In this document: positions 16,981 through 25,658 of the stretch, one piece after another
How positions within the stretch are numbered: position 1 is the stretch's first letter
Layout: the number at the start of each line of letters is the position of its first letter
From: Phycisphaerales bacterium
GTDB lineage: Bacteria > Planctomycetota > Phycisphaerae > UBA1845 > UTPLA1
Direction: 5' to 3'
Assembly: GCA_022360095.1 (NCBI GenBank)
Contig: JAKSDK010000527.1
Coordinates: 62,001 to 126,000 of the forward strand
DNA: 64,000 nt
Made by a program: the position numbers and the translations under genes
Notes under the pieces: generated by a model
Database searches by the model: none
The model's input: the letters and a program-made list of their open reading frames with translations, nothing else
Told to the model about the DNA's origin: nothing

Positions 16981-17022
16981 AACCCCGAGCGCGGTGAGTG
17001 TTTTCATCGCGCGCTCAGGGTT
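16981..17022 (-). terminator. Terminator hairpin of the exported Asp-rich protein
   Basis: 13-bp arms with one mismatch: AACCCCGAGCGCG (16981-16993) and CGCGCTCAGGGTT (17010-17022), 29 bases past the stop of the minus-strand gene ending at 17051, followed on that strand by TTTCGCCCTTTTC. Confidence 0.65.
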
Positions 17023-17050
17023 CGCGTGCCCTGCTTCTGCTGATACTGAA

Positions 17051-18328
17051 CTATTCCAGGTCGATGTAGCCGAGCTTCGTCGTTTCGTTGACGCCTTGCT
17101 TGAAACCGACCGTGTTGGCGCTGGTGGAGACGTCCGAGGCCTTGAGGCCGTCGGCCGTGGCGTCGTCGGGGTCCGGCAACACGTTGAACGACCCGCCGTT
17201 GCTCAACATCAGCCATTCCTGCTGACCGATCGACTCCGAGCCGGCCATGAAGACCATGTCTCCGTCCGGTGTGATGGCCACCGTCTGCGCCCAGCCGACG
17301 AAGCCGTTGTTGTCGGTGCCGTCGGTGACTCTGTCGTCGCCGGCGATCGTGGAGGCCGCGTTCGGGACGTCGCCGACGCCGGAGCGATTCACCGTGCCGA
17401 AGCTGTCGCCATTGTCACGATCGAGGAAATAGGCATAGGTTCCGCCGTTCAGACCGAGCGTTTGCGCGGAGGGGTTTTCGTCCAGCGTGACGATACTGCC
17501 GTCCGATGTGTCCAGCAGTTTCGCGTTTCCAAACGTCGAATTGTCCTTGTAGAAGATGATCCCGTTCTTGAACTGGATCTGGGTGTCGTTGTTGATCCCG
17601 TCGTTGCCGGAGAGGTCGAACTGCTGCGGCGCGGCGGTCGGGTCGTTGATGTCGTAGACATAGATGATGTCGTTCGCCACGGCGGCGACGTGGGGATTGG
17701 ATGCGTCGACCGCCACCTGTTCGGGCGCGGCCGCGGGGTTTACGTCGAACGAGACGACGTTTGGAACGGCGTTCGACACGTCGACGACTTTGACTTGCTT
17801 TCCGTCGGTCACGATGTTCGCGTCGTTCCTTGTGGCGACGAAGTTTCCATCGCACTGGATGTGTCCGCCGCCGTCCAGCCCCGCCGGCACGGTGGTCAGG
17901 CGCACGTCCGTCATGGCGATTGCGGAAGACGACTGGTCGGTCGTGTCGAACACGGTGAGCAGGAAATTCTCGATAAAGATAATCTTCTTGCCACAGACGG
18001 CGAAGCTTTTCGCCAGGAAGTTTGCTCCGTTGGGTACGCCGCGGCCGGCCGTATCGCCGACTTCAATGTAATCGACGCCGCTGAATCCGCCGGTGCCGTA
18101 GGCGATGATGCCGTCGCCGGCAGCGACGCGTGCACCGACGTGGACGTCGATGTCCGTCTTGACGATGTTCAGAGCCGGCGGGTTTCCGTCGTCCGGGTTA
18201 TCCATCGGGTCATCGGGCATCATGTCCGGGTCCGCAGGCATATCGCAGTCGCCGGTCATGCCCATGGCCAGGGCCAGTGTGATGCCGAGGGTCAGTTCAA
18301 GCCAATGTCGTTTCGTTCTCTTCGTCAT
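17051..18328 (-). CDS. Exported beta-propeller-like protein with Asp-rich N-terminus
   Basis: 425 aa. ATG at 18328 with AGAGGA nine bases upstream. N-terminal hydrophobic segment LELTLGITLALAMGMTGDC; the Cys at the end of it could be a lipobox (MTGDC is poor, so this is uncertain). A Met/Asp/Pro linker (DCDMPADPDMMPDDPMDNPD) follows. The rest is a chain of short beta repeats of the type VKVVDVSNAVPNVVSFDV and IYVYDINDPTAAPQQFDL, as in LVIVD/YVTN-like propellers, with a last part near AVTITPDGD-like (QTVAITPDGDMVFMAGSE). No catalytic motif. The long plus-strand frame over the same bases is antisense. Likely surface or periplasmic; function unknown. Confidence 0.8.
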   Translation of the reverse strand: MTKRTKRHWLELTLGITLALAMGMTGDCDMPADPDMMPDDPMDNPDDGNPPALNIVKTDIDVHVGARVAAGDGIIAYGTGGFSGVDYIEVGDTAGRGVPNGANFLAKSFAVCGKKIIFIENFLLTVFDTTDQSSSAIAMTDVRLTTVPAGLDGGGHIQCDGNFVATRNDANIVTDGKQVKVVDVSNAVPNVVSFDVNPAAAPEQVAVDASNPHVAAVANDIIYVYDINDPTAAPQQFDLSGNDGINNDTQIQFKNGIIFYKDNSTFGNAKLLDTSDGSIVTLDENPSAQTLGLNGGTYAYFLDRDNGDSFGTVNRSGVGDVPNAASTIAGDDRVTDGTDNNGFVGWAQTVAITPDGDMVFMAGSESIGQQEWLMLSNGGSFNVLPDPDDATADGLKASDVSTSANTVGFKQGVNETTKLGYIDLE

Positions 18329-18599
18329 GTGCGGTAGTCCTCTCAGATATCAGACCAATCCTCCGAATCGCCGGATCGACTTTGATCGGCGTCAACTTCC
18401 CAAACGAGAACGGCTCTCGAAACGACCAGGACTTTCTTGAGAAACTTCTTGACTTGTCCGGCTTTGACGGAAACACTCAGAAAGTGATCGCCTTTCTTCG
18501 GCTTCGCAAACCTCGCTTATTGCTTGTGTTAGCACAATGACCGGTGATCGTGCCGGTCCCGCGTGTTCCGCTTAAAATGGCGTAACACACCGAGGTGAT

Positions 18600-19172
18600 A
18601 TGAACGCCACGACACAGACGACCCAGGTCTTGCTGCAACTCGGAAAGGGCGATCCTTCCGCGGCGGGAAAGCTCCTGCCACTGGTTTATGATGAACTGCG
18701 CGCGATGGCCGAGCACTATTTTCGCGGTCAGCCGACGGATCATACGCTTCAACCGACGGCGCTGGTCCATGAGGCGTTTCTGAAGCTGGTCGATCAGACG
18801 GCGGTGAACTGGCAGGGCCGTGCGCATTTTCTGGCCGTGTCGGCGACGGCCATGCGGCAGATTCTGGTGGACCATGCTCGAGCCCGGGCCGCGGCCAAGC
18901 GCGGCGGTGATCGGCTGCAACTGACACTTGATGAGGCCCTGACGCCGATGGGTGATTCACCGGACTTCGATCTGCTTGCCTTAAACGAAGCGTTGAGTCA
19001 GCTTGCAGAATTGGACGAACGCCAGGGCCGGATCGTCGAGATGCGATTTTTCGGCGGGATGAAGGTCAAGGAGATCGCGGAGGTGCTCGGCGTGGCCAAG
19101 ACCACGGTCGACAACCTCTGGCGGGCTGCGCAGGCTTGGTTGAACGTACGTTTGCGGGGGGAGTCGTCGTGA
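18600..19172 (+). CDS. ECF-type RNA polymerase sigma factor (TIGR02999 type)
   Basis: 190 aa. ATG at 18600 with GAGGTGAT directly before. Region 2: LPLVYDELRAMAEHYFRG, LQPTALVHEAFLKLV, WQGRAHFLAVSATAMRQILV, the strongly conserved core of the TIGR02999/Sigma70_ECF family abundant in Planctomycetota. Region 4 HTH: ELDERQGRIVEMRFFGGMKV followed by KEIAEVLGVAKTTVDNLWRA. No anti-sigma domain. Its stop overlaps the GTG of a Ser/Thr kinase gene (GTGA), so the two are coupled; in this family the partner kinase is thought to control the sigma factor by phosphorylation in place of a classical anti-sigma factor. Confidence 0.92.
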   Translation: MNATTQTTQVLLQLGKGDPSAAGKLLPLVYDELRAMAEHYFRGQPTDHTLQPTALVHEAFLKLVDQTAVNWQGRAHFLAVSATAMRQILVDHARARAAAKRGGDRLQLTLDEALTPMGDSPDFDLLALNEALSQLAELDERQGRIVEMRFFGGMKVKEIAEVLGVAKTTVDNLWRAAQAWLNVRLRGESS

Positions 19173-21994
19173 CCCCGGAACGTCATCAAAAAGCCACGCA
19201 ACTTTTTCTCGATGCCTGCAATCTGGAGTCGACGCGTCGCTCGCTCTTTCTCGATAGCGAATGCGGCGAGGACACCGAGCTGCGGGATTACGTTGAGAAG
19301 ATGCTGGCCCAGGACGGACGAGCGCTTCCGATCCGTCCACCCGATTTGCCTGCTTCCGCCGATCTGCGACTGTTGATCGACAACCGTGACGACTCCGGCG
19401 CGGACGTTCTGCGCAGCCGTCTTCCGTCGAACATCGGCGCGTACCGGATCATCGACAAACTCGGCGAAGGCGGCATGGGCGTGGTTTATCTGGCCGAGCA
19501 GGAGAAGCCGCGGCGCACGGTGGCCTTGAAAGTCATCAAGTCCGGCTTGCTCTCGCCCGATGTCCGTCGCCGTTTCGAACACGAGTTTCATATCCTCGGC
19601 CGTTTGCAACATCCCGGCATCGCCCAAATCTTCGAAGCGGGAACGGCCGACGCGGGCCAGGGCGAGCAACCATTTTTTGCCCTTGAATACATCGAAGGTC
19701 GCCCGCTCACGGACTATGCGATGGAGAAAAAGCTGGGTGTTCGTGAACGCCTTGCTTTGATCATGCGCGTTTGCGAGGCCATCCAACACGCTCATCAGAA
19801 AGGGGTGATTCATCGGGATTTGAAACCGGCGAATATTCTTGTTGTTGATGAAGGGGCCGAGGGTCCGAGGGATCAAGGGGTCAAGGGAAGGCAGACAACG
19901 GTTTCGCCCTTGGACCCTTGGTCCCTCGGACCCTCGACCCCTTTTTCGGCGCAGCCGAAAATTCTTGATTTCGGCGTGGCTCGCGTCACGGATTCGGATA
20001 TTCAGGTCACGACGCTGCAGACCAACGTCGGCCAACTCATCGGGACCATTCCCTATATGAGCCCGGAACAGGTAACGGGCAACATTAACGAATTGGATAC
20101 GCGCAGCGACGTGTATGCGTTGGGCGTTCTGAGCTACCAGCTTCTGACGGGACGTCTGCCCCATGATGTTCGGGGGAAACACGTTCCCGAAGCGGCCCGC
20201 ATGATTCAGGAGGAGGAGCCGACGTCCTTAAGCTCCATCAATCGCAGCTATCGCGGTGATATCGAGACGATCGTCCTGAAGGCGCTGGAGAAAGACAAGC
20301 ACCGGCGATATCAATCCGCGTCGGAACTGGCGGCGGACATTCGCCGTTTCCTGCATGATGAGCCGATCGTGGCCCGACCCGCGAGCAAGTTTTATCAATT
20401 ACGGAAATTCGCCCGGCGAAACAAGGCGCTCGTGACCGGCGTTGTCGTCGCGTTCGTCGCCATGAGTTGGGGGCTGATCCACGTGACGGTCGAGCGGAAT
20501 CGTGCTGTGGATGCGGAACAGCGCGCGTTGTCCGCGGAGCGTGATGCCAAAGACGAGGCGACGCGTGCGCAAGCCGAAGCTGCCAAGGCCGAACGGGTCG
20601 TGGATTTTCTTCAGGGGATGATGGCCTCCGCCAATCCGGACTTGATGAGTGGCGGGACAAGCAAGGACATGACCGTGGTTGAAGCGATCGACGTTGCCAT
20701 TCGTCAAGTCGATCTTGAATTGGGGGAGGAACCCGAGACCCAGGCCGCGGTCCGAAACACGATCGGCAGGACGCTGACGAGTCTAGCAAGATATGAAAAG
20801 GCTGAAGAGCAGCTTCGACTTGCGTTGGCGATGCGAAAGAAGTTGCATGGTGACAAACACGAAGATGTGATCGAATCGTTGAACGATCTCGGAAATCTGC
20901 TCAAGCAGCTGGCGCGTTATCAGGAAGCGGAGGATTGCCACCGGGAGGCCTTGGACACCGGACAAGACCTGCTTGGACCTGAGAACGCCACCGTCGCAGA
21001 GATCCTGAGCAACTTAGGTTCGACGGCGTTGGGTCTGGGGCAGCGAGAACGGGCGGAGGCGTTGTTTCGTGAATCGTTGGCCATGAGCCGAAAATGCCTG
21101 GGCAATGAACATCAAATGACGGCCCGCTGCATGAACAATGTCGCCCGAATGCTGCTTTATCAAAAGGCGTACGATGAGGCGGAGAAACTCTTGCGCGAAT
21201 CGCTGGCCATCCTTCGAAAACAATTTGGTGATCGCGGTGCGATGACCATCAACGTGATGACGAATCTCGCCTATGTCCTGAAGCAAACCGGCGACGTTCC
21301 TGCCGCGATTGAACTCAATCGGGAGGTCTTGAAGATCGTTCGGGAACACTACGACGACAAGCATCCCAGGCTTGCGACTCATTTGAACAACCTCGCGGTC
21401 ATGCTTCGTCAAGAGGGCGACTTTGAGGAGTCCGAAAAGATCTATCGGAAGGTCATCGCCCTAAGGCGCGAGACACTTGGCGAGCGACATCCGAAAGTCA
21501 GCCTGGCCCTGAACAACCTCGGCTATCTGTTGTTCCGAACCAACCGATTGGATGAGGCGGAGACCCTTTTGAGTGAATCCCTGGAGATTCAATATGAGGT
21601 GTTGCCAGAGCAACATCCGAGCATGCTCCCCACGGTCGGCAAGCTGTCGGACGTCATTCTTGCCAAGCAGGACTATGATCGGGCGGAGCCCCTGCTTCGC
21701 GAGGGCTATGAAATCGCCAAGAAGAATCTGGATAAGAACGACTGGGGCATGGGCTTGATTCAGAGCAAGCTGGGAAGATGCCTTGCGCAGATGAAACGTT
21801 ATGATGAGGCGGAACCGTTGTTGCGTCGTGCTCTGGGTATTTTGAAAAAGGACGACGTGTATCGTGGAGAAGGAGCCGCAGCTTTACAGGCGGTCATCGA
21901 CCTGTACGAGGCGTCGGGCAGGCCTGAGAAGGCTGCGGAATATCGCACAATGATCACGGCAAAAACCGATTCAGCAGAAGCGAAGTCGAACTAG
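19169..21994 (+). CDS. Membrane Ser/Thr kinase with TPR sensor domain, palindrome inserted in kinase domain
   Basis: 941 aa from the GTG at 19169, which overlaps the sigma factor stop and has GGGGAG five bases upstream. Kinase domain from ~92: Gly loop GEGGMG, K121 in VALKVIK, H215-R216-D217 of HRDLKPAN, D267 of ILDFG, then PYMSPEQ and RSDVYALG. A TM helix (ALVTGVVVAFVAMSWGLIHV) lies near residue 420-440, then a coiled coil and about ten TPR units to ~920 with repeated AEPLLR/AEKLLRESL motifs. HRD Asp and DFG Asp are 50 residues apart, not the usual ~18; the excess is a 93-nt, 31-codon palindrome at 19851-19943. All catalytic residues remain. Probably the regulator of the sigma factor encoded upstream. 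Confidence 0.92.
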   Translation: MTPERHQKATQLFLDACNLESTRRSLFLDSECGEDTELRDYVEKMLAQDGRALPIRPPDLPASADLRLLIDNRDDSGADVLRSRLPSNIGAYRIIDKLGEGGMGVVYLAEQEKPRRTVALKVIKSGLLSPDVRRRFEHEFHILGRLQHPGIAQIFEAGTADAGQGEQPFFALEYIEGRPLTDYAMEKKLGVRERLALIMRVCEAIQHAHQKGVIHRDLKPANILVVDEGAEGPRDQGVKGRQTTVSPLDPWSLGPSTPFSAQPKILDFGVARVTDSDIQVTTLQTNVGQLIGTIPYMSPEQVTGNINELDTRSDVYALGVLSYQLLTGRLPHDVRGKHVPEAARMIQEEEPTSLSSINRSYRGDIETIVLKALEKDKHRRYQSASELAADIRRFLHDEPIVARPASKFYQLRKFARRNKALVTGVVVAFVAMSWGLIHVTVERNRAVDAEQRALSAERDAKDEATRAQAEAAKAERVVDFLQGMMASANPDLMSGGTSKDMTVVEAIDVAIRQVDLELGEEPETQAAVRNTIGRTLTSLARYEKAEEQLRLALAMRKKLHGDKHEDVIESLNDLGNLLKQLARYQEAEDCHREALDTGQDLLGPENATVAEILSNLGSTALGLGQRERAEALFRESLAMSRKCLGNEHQMTARCMNNVARMLLYQKAYDEAEKLLRESLAILRKQFGDRGAMTINVMTNLAYVLKQTGDVPAAIELNREVLKIVREHYDDKHPRLATHLNNLAVMLRQEGDFEESEKIYRKVIALRRETLGERHPKVSLALNNLGYLLFRTNRLDEAETLLSESLEIQYEVLPEQHPSMLPTVGKLSDVILAKQDYDRAEPLLREGYEIAKKNLDKNDWGMGLIQSKLGRCLAQMKRYDEAEPLLRRALGILKKDDVYRGEGAAALQAVIDLYEASGRPEKAAEYRTMITAKTDSAEAKSN
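19851..19943. repeat. 93-bp palindromic element inserted in frame in the kinase gene
   Basis: Arms of 37 bases (19851-19887 and 19907-19943) match at 33 positions as an inverted repeat, with a 19-base loop. Core of each arm: GAGGGTCCGAGGGA. The length is exactly 31 codons and contains no stop in the kinase frame, encoding a Gly/Pro-rich segment (EGPRDQGVKG...). It interrupts the region between catalytic loop and DFG motif. Confidence 0.85.
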
Positions 21995-22020
21995 GTTGAA
22001 TTCATTTAATGGAGCAAGTC

Positions 22021-22470
22021 ATGGCGGAAGAGATTGTCGGCAAGGTCTTGAGCATCGCGCTACGCAGCGAGGACAACGGGCCGATGCAGGAAGTCACGGA
22101 AGTGGACGCGGCTGAAGACGGGGGACTCTCTGGCGACGTGTCCAGTTCGCCGGATCGAGGCATCACGTTTCTGGCCTCTGAGCAATGGGGCGAAGTGACA
22201 CGAGAGCTTGGCGTGGAGATTCCCTGGCACACGCGACGGGCGAATGTGCTCGTCGAAGCGAATCGGCTCGGGAGTTTGATCGGCCGGACGGTTTCGGTTG
22301 GGGACATTCAGGTGAAAATCAACGCGGAGACCAAGCCGTGCGGCTTAATGGACAAATTGCAGGCCGGCCTCAAGGACGTGCTAAAGCCGGATTGTCGGGC
22401 CGGTGTTTACGGCCGTATCATTCGTGGCGGAAAACTACGGGTCGGCGACGTCGTGAAGGCGCATGCATAA
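22021..22470 (+). CDS. MOSC-domain protein
   Basis: 149 aa. ATG at 22021 with GGAG six bases upstream; the ATG at 22009 is not needed. MOSC fold features: GKVLSIALRSEDNGPM at the start, then SSSPDRGITFLASEQWGEVT, LGVEIPWHTRRANVLVEANR, and the conserved Cys in INAETKPCG, followed by GRIIRGGKLRVGD. MOSC domains carry sulfur for the molybdenum cofactor (MoCo sulfurase C-terminus, YiiM, YuaD); single-domain ones like this are of unknown substrate. It stands 26 bases after the kinase gene on the same strand and may be read from the same transcript, with no obvious functional link. Confidence 0.85.
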   Translation: MAEEIVGKVLSIALRSEDNGPMQEVTEVDAAEDGGLSGDVSSSPDRGITFLASEQWGEVTRELGVEIPWHTRRANVLVEANRLGSLIGRTVSVGDIQVKINAETKPCGLMDKLQAGLKDVLKPDCRAGVYGRIIRGGKLRVGDVVKAHA

Positions 22471-22491
22471 GGCTGAAACACCAGATTGCCG

Positions 22492-23301
22492 TTATTCTTC
22501 CTCTTCCTCCTCTTCTTCGCTTCCCTCCGATTCCGCGGTGATCCGGGCTCTCTTGGTGGCCTTCATGACTTCCGCCGACGGCAGAATCAGCGCCGCGGTG
22601 CTGTTGGACATCTGACGGGAATTCGCGTCCATGTCTTCCGGATCAGGGGATTGGAGCACGACGATTCCGATGGCCGTGCCGTCCTGTGAGAAAACGGGCA
22701 TACCGGGGTCCACGTCCAAACTACTTGTCGGGACGAATAGTTTTCGCGGCTTCTTCGTAATTCCGCTTAAGCGGCCTTCGCTGATCACAGCCGTCCGATC
22801 AAAAAACTTGTCCAGCCGCTTCATGGTGAGTAACGTTGCGCCGAGCTTGGGGGTCTTCGACTGAGACAGGTTCAAATAGGCATAACCCTTCGCCCTCGGT
22901 TTCTCGATCTGGACCCAGGACAGATCAAGGTCCGGATCGCTCGTGAGAAGTTTGGCTTCCTCACCCTCCGTGTCGTTTCCACTCAGGATTTTGATGTTCG
23001 TCGGTGTGACCGTGCCGAAACCTCGCATCATCTTCGACGTCCCCAACCGAACGCCCGAACATAGCACCAGCCCTTTGGGGTCGATCATGACACCGGTGAA
23101 TTCCCGCTCGAACTCCCGATTCCCCCCCATTCCCTGAATTTTCAGCACACACTTGATGGTCACCAGCGATGACGAGGCCTTCTTGTGGAGTTTTTCGTAA
23201 TCGGCCTTCCGTTCGGTATGGGCCATCGCGTTTCCGAGAACCAGGAGCGGGATGAACACGGCCAGTGAGATTGCTTTCACGAAGTGTGTCGAGGGTGACA
23301 T
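22492..23301 (-). CDS. Exported trypsin-fold pseudo-protease paired with HtrA
   Basis: 269 aa. ATG at 23301 with AAGGAG six bases upstream, ten bases after the HtrA stop: same operon. Signal peptide up to VLGNAMA. The fold follows S1C proteases (SSSLVTIKCVL, GVMIDPKGLVLCSGVRLG, DPDLDLSWVQIEKP, GIVVLQSP) but the catalytic residues are gone: the TNQHV position reads CSGV, and the PGNSGGP loop reads DPGMPVF; only the Asp position (DLDLSWV) survives. The tail ends in a run of Glu (EGSEEEEEEEE). I infer a non-catalytic partner or decoy of the HtrA encoded upstream; the acidic tail could bind cations or basic proteins. The three missing or kept positions are read from sequence only, without a structure. 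Confidence 0.75.
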   Translation of the reverse strand: MSPSTHFVKAISLAVFIPLLVLGNAMAHTERKADYEKLHKKASSSLVTIKCVLKIQGMGGNREFEREFTGVMIDPKGLVLCSGVRLGTSKMMRGFGTVTPTNIKILSGNDTEGEEAKLLTSDPDLDLSWVQIEKPRAKGYAYLNLSQSKTPKLGATLLTMKRLDKFFDRTAVISEGRLSGITKKPRKLFVPTSSLDVDPGMPVFSQDGTAIGIVVLQSPDPEDMDANSRQMSNSTAALILPSAEVMKATKRARITAESEGSEEEEEEEE

Positions 23302-23311
23302 GCGTTACTCC

Positions 23312-25507
23312 TTAGTCCTTGTCGTTTTGATCCGCATTCGCGCGGTCTTGGTTGTCCATCTTCTTCTTCTTGTCATCCAGTTCAGCCGGTTTCCATTCGG
23401 GTTCGACATATTGGAATCGCGTCTGGATGCCGCGCAAGACGACGAAGACAACGCGTTCCGGCTGCTCTTCCGTGATCTTCTTCATCGCCCTTTGAAAACT
23501 CTTGCGGCTTTTGATCACGTGCTCATCGATTCTTTGAATCAAATCGCCGACCCGAAGTCCGCCCAGCCCGGCCCAGCCCCCGTTTTCGATCTGCTCGATA
23601 ATGACGCCCTTGACATTCCCATCCCACTGGTTGTCATCGCGATCGAAGAACGTGATATTCCGAATGGTCATTTCGAAGTCACGGTTTTTCAGACGTCGCG
23701 CTTCGCTTGGTGTCCAGCGCGTCGGCTCCAACGTCACGGTGACATCGATGGCTTCCCCGTTGCGCAAGACCGTTAACTTGGCTTCCTCGTCAATGTCGAG
23801 CTTCTTGATTTTTCGCGAGAGCAACCCGGCATCCTGCATGCCTTTGAGACGCAAATCCTCCCCGTTGAGGGCCGTGACGATGTCGCCGACCTTCAAATCA
23901 GACTGGAACGCCTTGGTCCGTGGATAGACGCGTGTAATGCGGAAACCGGTCCGGGACGGATGTCCGAGCTGCTTTGCGAGCTTTTGCACGATGGGTTGTG
24001 TGGCAATCCCGATCCAGGCCTTCTTAATGTCACGGGGCTGGTCTTCGTCCTCGTCGGGTTTGGGCTTGACCAGAGTAACGTGGTTCTTCGCACTCCGGTC
24101 GAATTCCACCAACAGGTATTCGGGCAAAGGATCCATTTCCATGATCTCTTCATAGCGATCGACCATCTCGGAGAGACCGACGACCGGTTGGCCATCGATC
24201 TTTCGGATGATGTCACCATACTGAAGCGCCGGCTCGGCCAATTCGGCGGGACCGCCGGATCGGGTCCCGCTGATCATGACACCCTCCCTATTGCCCAGCC
24301 GCCATTCCCGCGCGATCTTCGAGGTGATTTCTTCGGCCGTGATACCCCAGGAGCGCAGAACGGTTTCCTGACCACGGTCCTTTTCGAGCTTTTCGGTGAC
24401 TAACGTTGTTTCGGCCGAAGCGCCTTCGCGCTGATACGTGACTTTGACGGATGAGCCGATGCGCTCATCGGCGATGCGCTTCATCAGGGGAGGAATCTCT
24501 TCAGCGAATCGTATGGTCAAAGCCTCACCGTTGATGCGAAGAATCACGTCGCCGGGTTTTAGCTCGGCTTTGTCTGCTGGGCTGTTGTCCACGACCGAAT
24601 TGACGAGCACGCCCTTGTCATAGCCGGTCTTGGCGATGGGCTTGAAACTGACGCCGATCCAGCTTCGAGGGACTTCGCCGTGTTCGATCAGCGAAGCGGT
24701 CACTTGCTTGGCCAGCGTGGACGGAATCGCGAAGCCCATGCCATTGCCGCCAAGTTCGTTGACGCCGACGATTTCACCTTTGAGATTCACGAGGGGACCA
24801 CCGCTGTTGCCGGGCCGAATCAACGCGTCGTGTTGAATCCAACGCGTAAAAAGCCCTGTGCGCTGACCCTGCTCGAGTTCCATTTCCTCGACGTCGTCGC
24901 CGGGGCCGCCGCCGAAGACGCGCTCGGTATTGGACACGATGCCCAAAGTCACGGACCGTGACAAAGAATGGGGCGATCCCATGGCCATCACGTAATCGCC
25001 GATTTCAAGTTCATCAGAATCACCGAATGAAGCGACCGGCAACGGCGTGCCGGGGCTCTTGAGCTCGGACAAATCCAGCTTTATCACGGCCAGGTCCGTC
25101 AGCGGATCTTCGCCGATCATGGTGGCTGAGATTTCCTGTTTGTCCGCGAGCGTGCATTTGAATTTCTTGCCCTTGTTGGTGACATGCTGGTTCGTCACCA
25201 CATAGCCCTCGGGCGAAATGATTGTGCCGCTGCCTGTGGCGGCGCCTTTGCGTTCCTTGCCACCCCAGTAATTGACGGTCGACACATGAATATTGACGAG
25301 AGCGGGAAAGACCTCATCGCGAGCCAGCTCAATCATGCGGCGGAGATCTTTGCGAAGCTTGTCGGCCTTTTCAAAATCGGCCTTGTCGGGTCTATTTTCG
25401 GCTACGGCTCCCCGGCTCGGGACCAGCAGCCCCAGAAAACCCACGACGCAAAGCAACGTCGGGAGGGATCGCCAACCTGCGTGGCGAAGGTTTACTTTTT
25501 CCGGCAT
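23312..25507 (-). CDS. HtrA/Deg-type serine protease with four PDZ domains
   Basis: 731 aa. Start ATG at 25507 with AGGAGG four bases upstream. Signal peptide through VPSRGAVA. Protease domain ~45-270 with full triad: His in VVTNQHVT, Asp in LTDLAVIKLD, Ser in IRPGNSGGPL. Four PDZ-like domains follow: GVLVNSVVDNSPADKAELKPGD; REGVMISGTRSGGPAELAEP; TGFRITRVYPRTKAFQSDLK; and GVIIEQIENGGWAGLGGLRV. Usual HtrA proteins have one or two PDZ domains, so this is a long form. It would act in the periplasm on misfolded proteins. Asp/Lys-rich tail. First gene of a two-gene operon with the pseudo-protease. A perfect 7-bp hairpin lies in its leader at 25558-25575. Confidence 0.9.
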   Translation of the reverse strand: MPEKVNLRHAGWRSLPTLLCVVGFLGLLVPSRGAVAENRPDKADFEKADKLRKDLRRMIELARDEVFPALVNIHVSTVNYWGGKERKGAATGSGTIISPEGYVVTNQHVTNKGKKFKCTLADKQEISATMIGEDPLTDLAVIKLDLSELKSPGTPLPVASFGDSDELEIGDYVMAMGSPHSLSRSVTLGIVSNTERVFGGGPGDDVEEMELEQGQRTGLFTRWIQHDALIRPGNSGGPLVNLKGEIVGVNELGGNGMGFAIPSTLAKQVTASLIEHGEVPRSWIGVSFKPIAKTGYDKGVLVNSVVDNSPADKAELKPGDVILRINGEALTIRFAEEIPPLMKRIADERIGSSVKVTYQREGASAETTLVTEKLEKDRGQETVLRSWGITAEEITSKIAREWRLGNREGVMISGTRSGGPAELAEPALQYGDIIRKIDGQPVVGLSEMVDRYEEIMEMDPLPEYLLVEFDRSAKNHVTLVKPKPDEDEDQPRDIKKAWIGIATQPIVQKLAKQLGHPSRTGFRITRVYPRTKAFQSDLKVGDIVTALNGEDLRLKGMQDAGLLSRKIKKLDIDEEAKLTVLRNGEAIDVTVTLEPTRWTPSEARRLKNRDFEMTIRNITFFDRDDNQWDGNVKGVIIEQIENGGWAGLGGLRVGDLIQRIDEHVIKSRKSFQRAMKKITEEQPERVVFVVLRGIQTRFQYVEPEWKPAELDDKKKKMDNQDRANADQNDKD

Positions 25508-25557
25508 GGTTCCTCCTTTGGGTGTGTGCACGTCTGGGACACCTGGCTTGCGATGTT

Positions 25558-25575
25558 CAGGGGGTCGGCCCCCTG
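25558..25575. repeat. Perfect GC hairpin in the HtrA leader
   Basis: CAGGGGG-TCGG-CCCCCTG. Flanking bases (GGGACAC at ~25537, GTGTCTC at ~25580) may extend it to a larger cruciform. Could be a 5' UTR structure or a REP-type repeat. Confidence 0.55.
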
Positions 25576-25658
25576 CAAAGTGTCTCAGAATTACTATTTC
25601 GACGCAAGTGCGAAAACGATCTCGGAAGCCTCAGCCACACGGGCATGGTTCGGTTGGA

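Noticed and set aside
16865..18337. 490-aa plus-strand open frame
   Set aside because: It is antisense to the exported Asp-rich protein, has no SD at a start and an Arg/Val/Asp composition typical of shadow frames.
18998..20182. 394-aa minus-strand open frame
   Set aside because: Antisense of the kinase gene with its conserved motifs; no start signal or domain.
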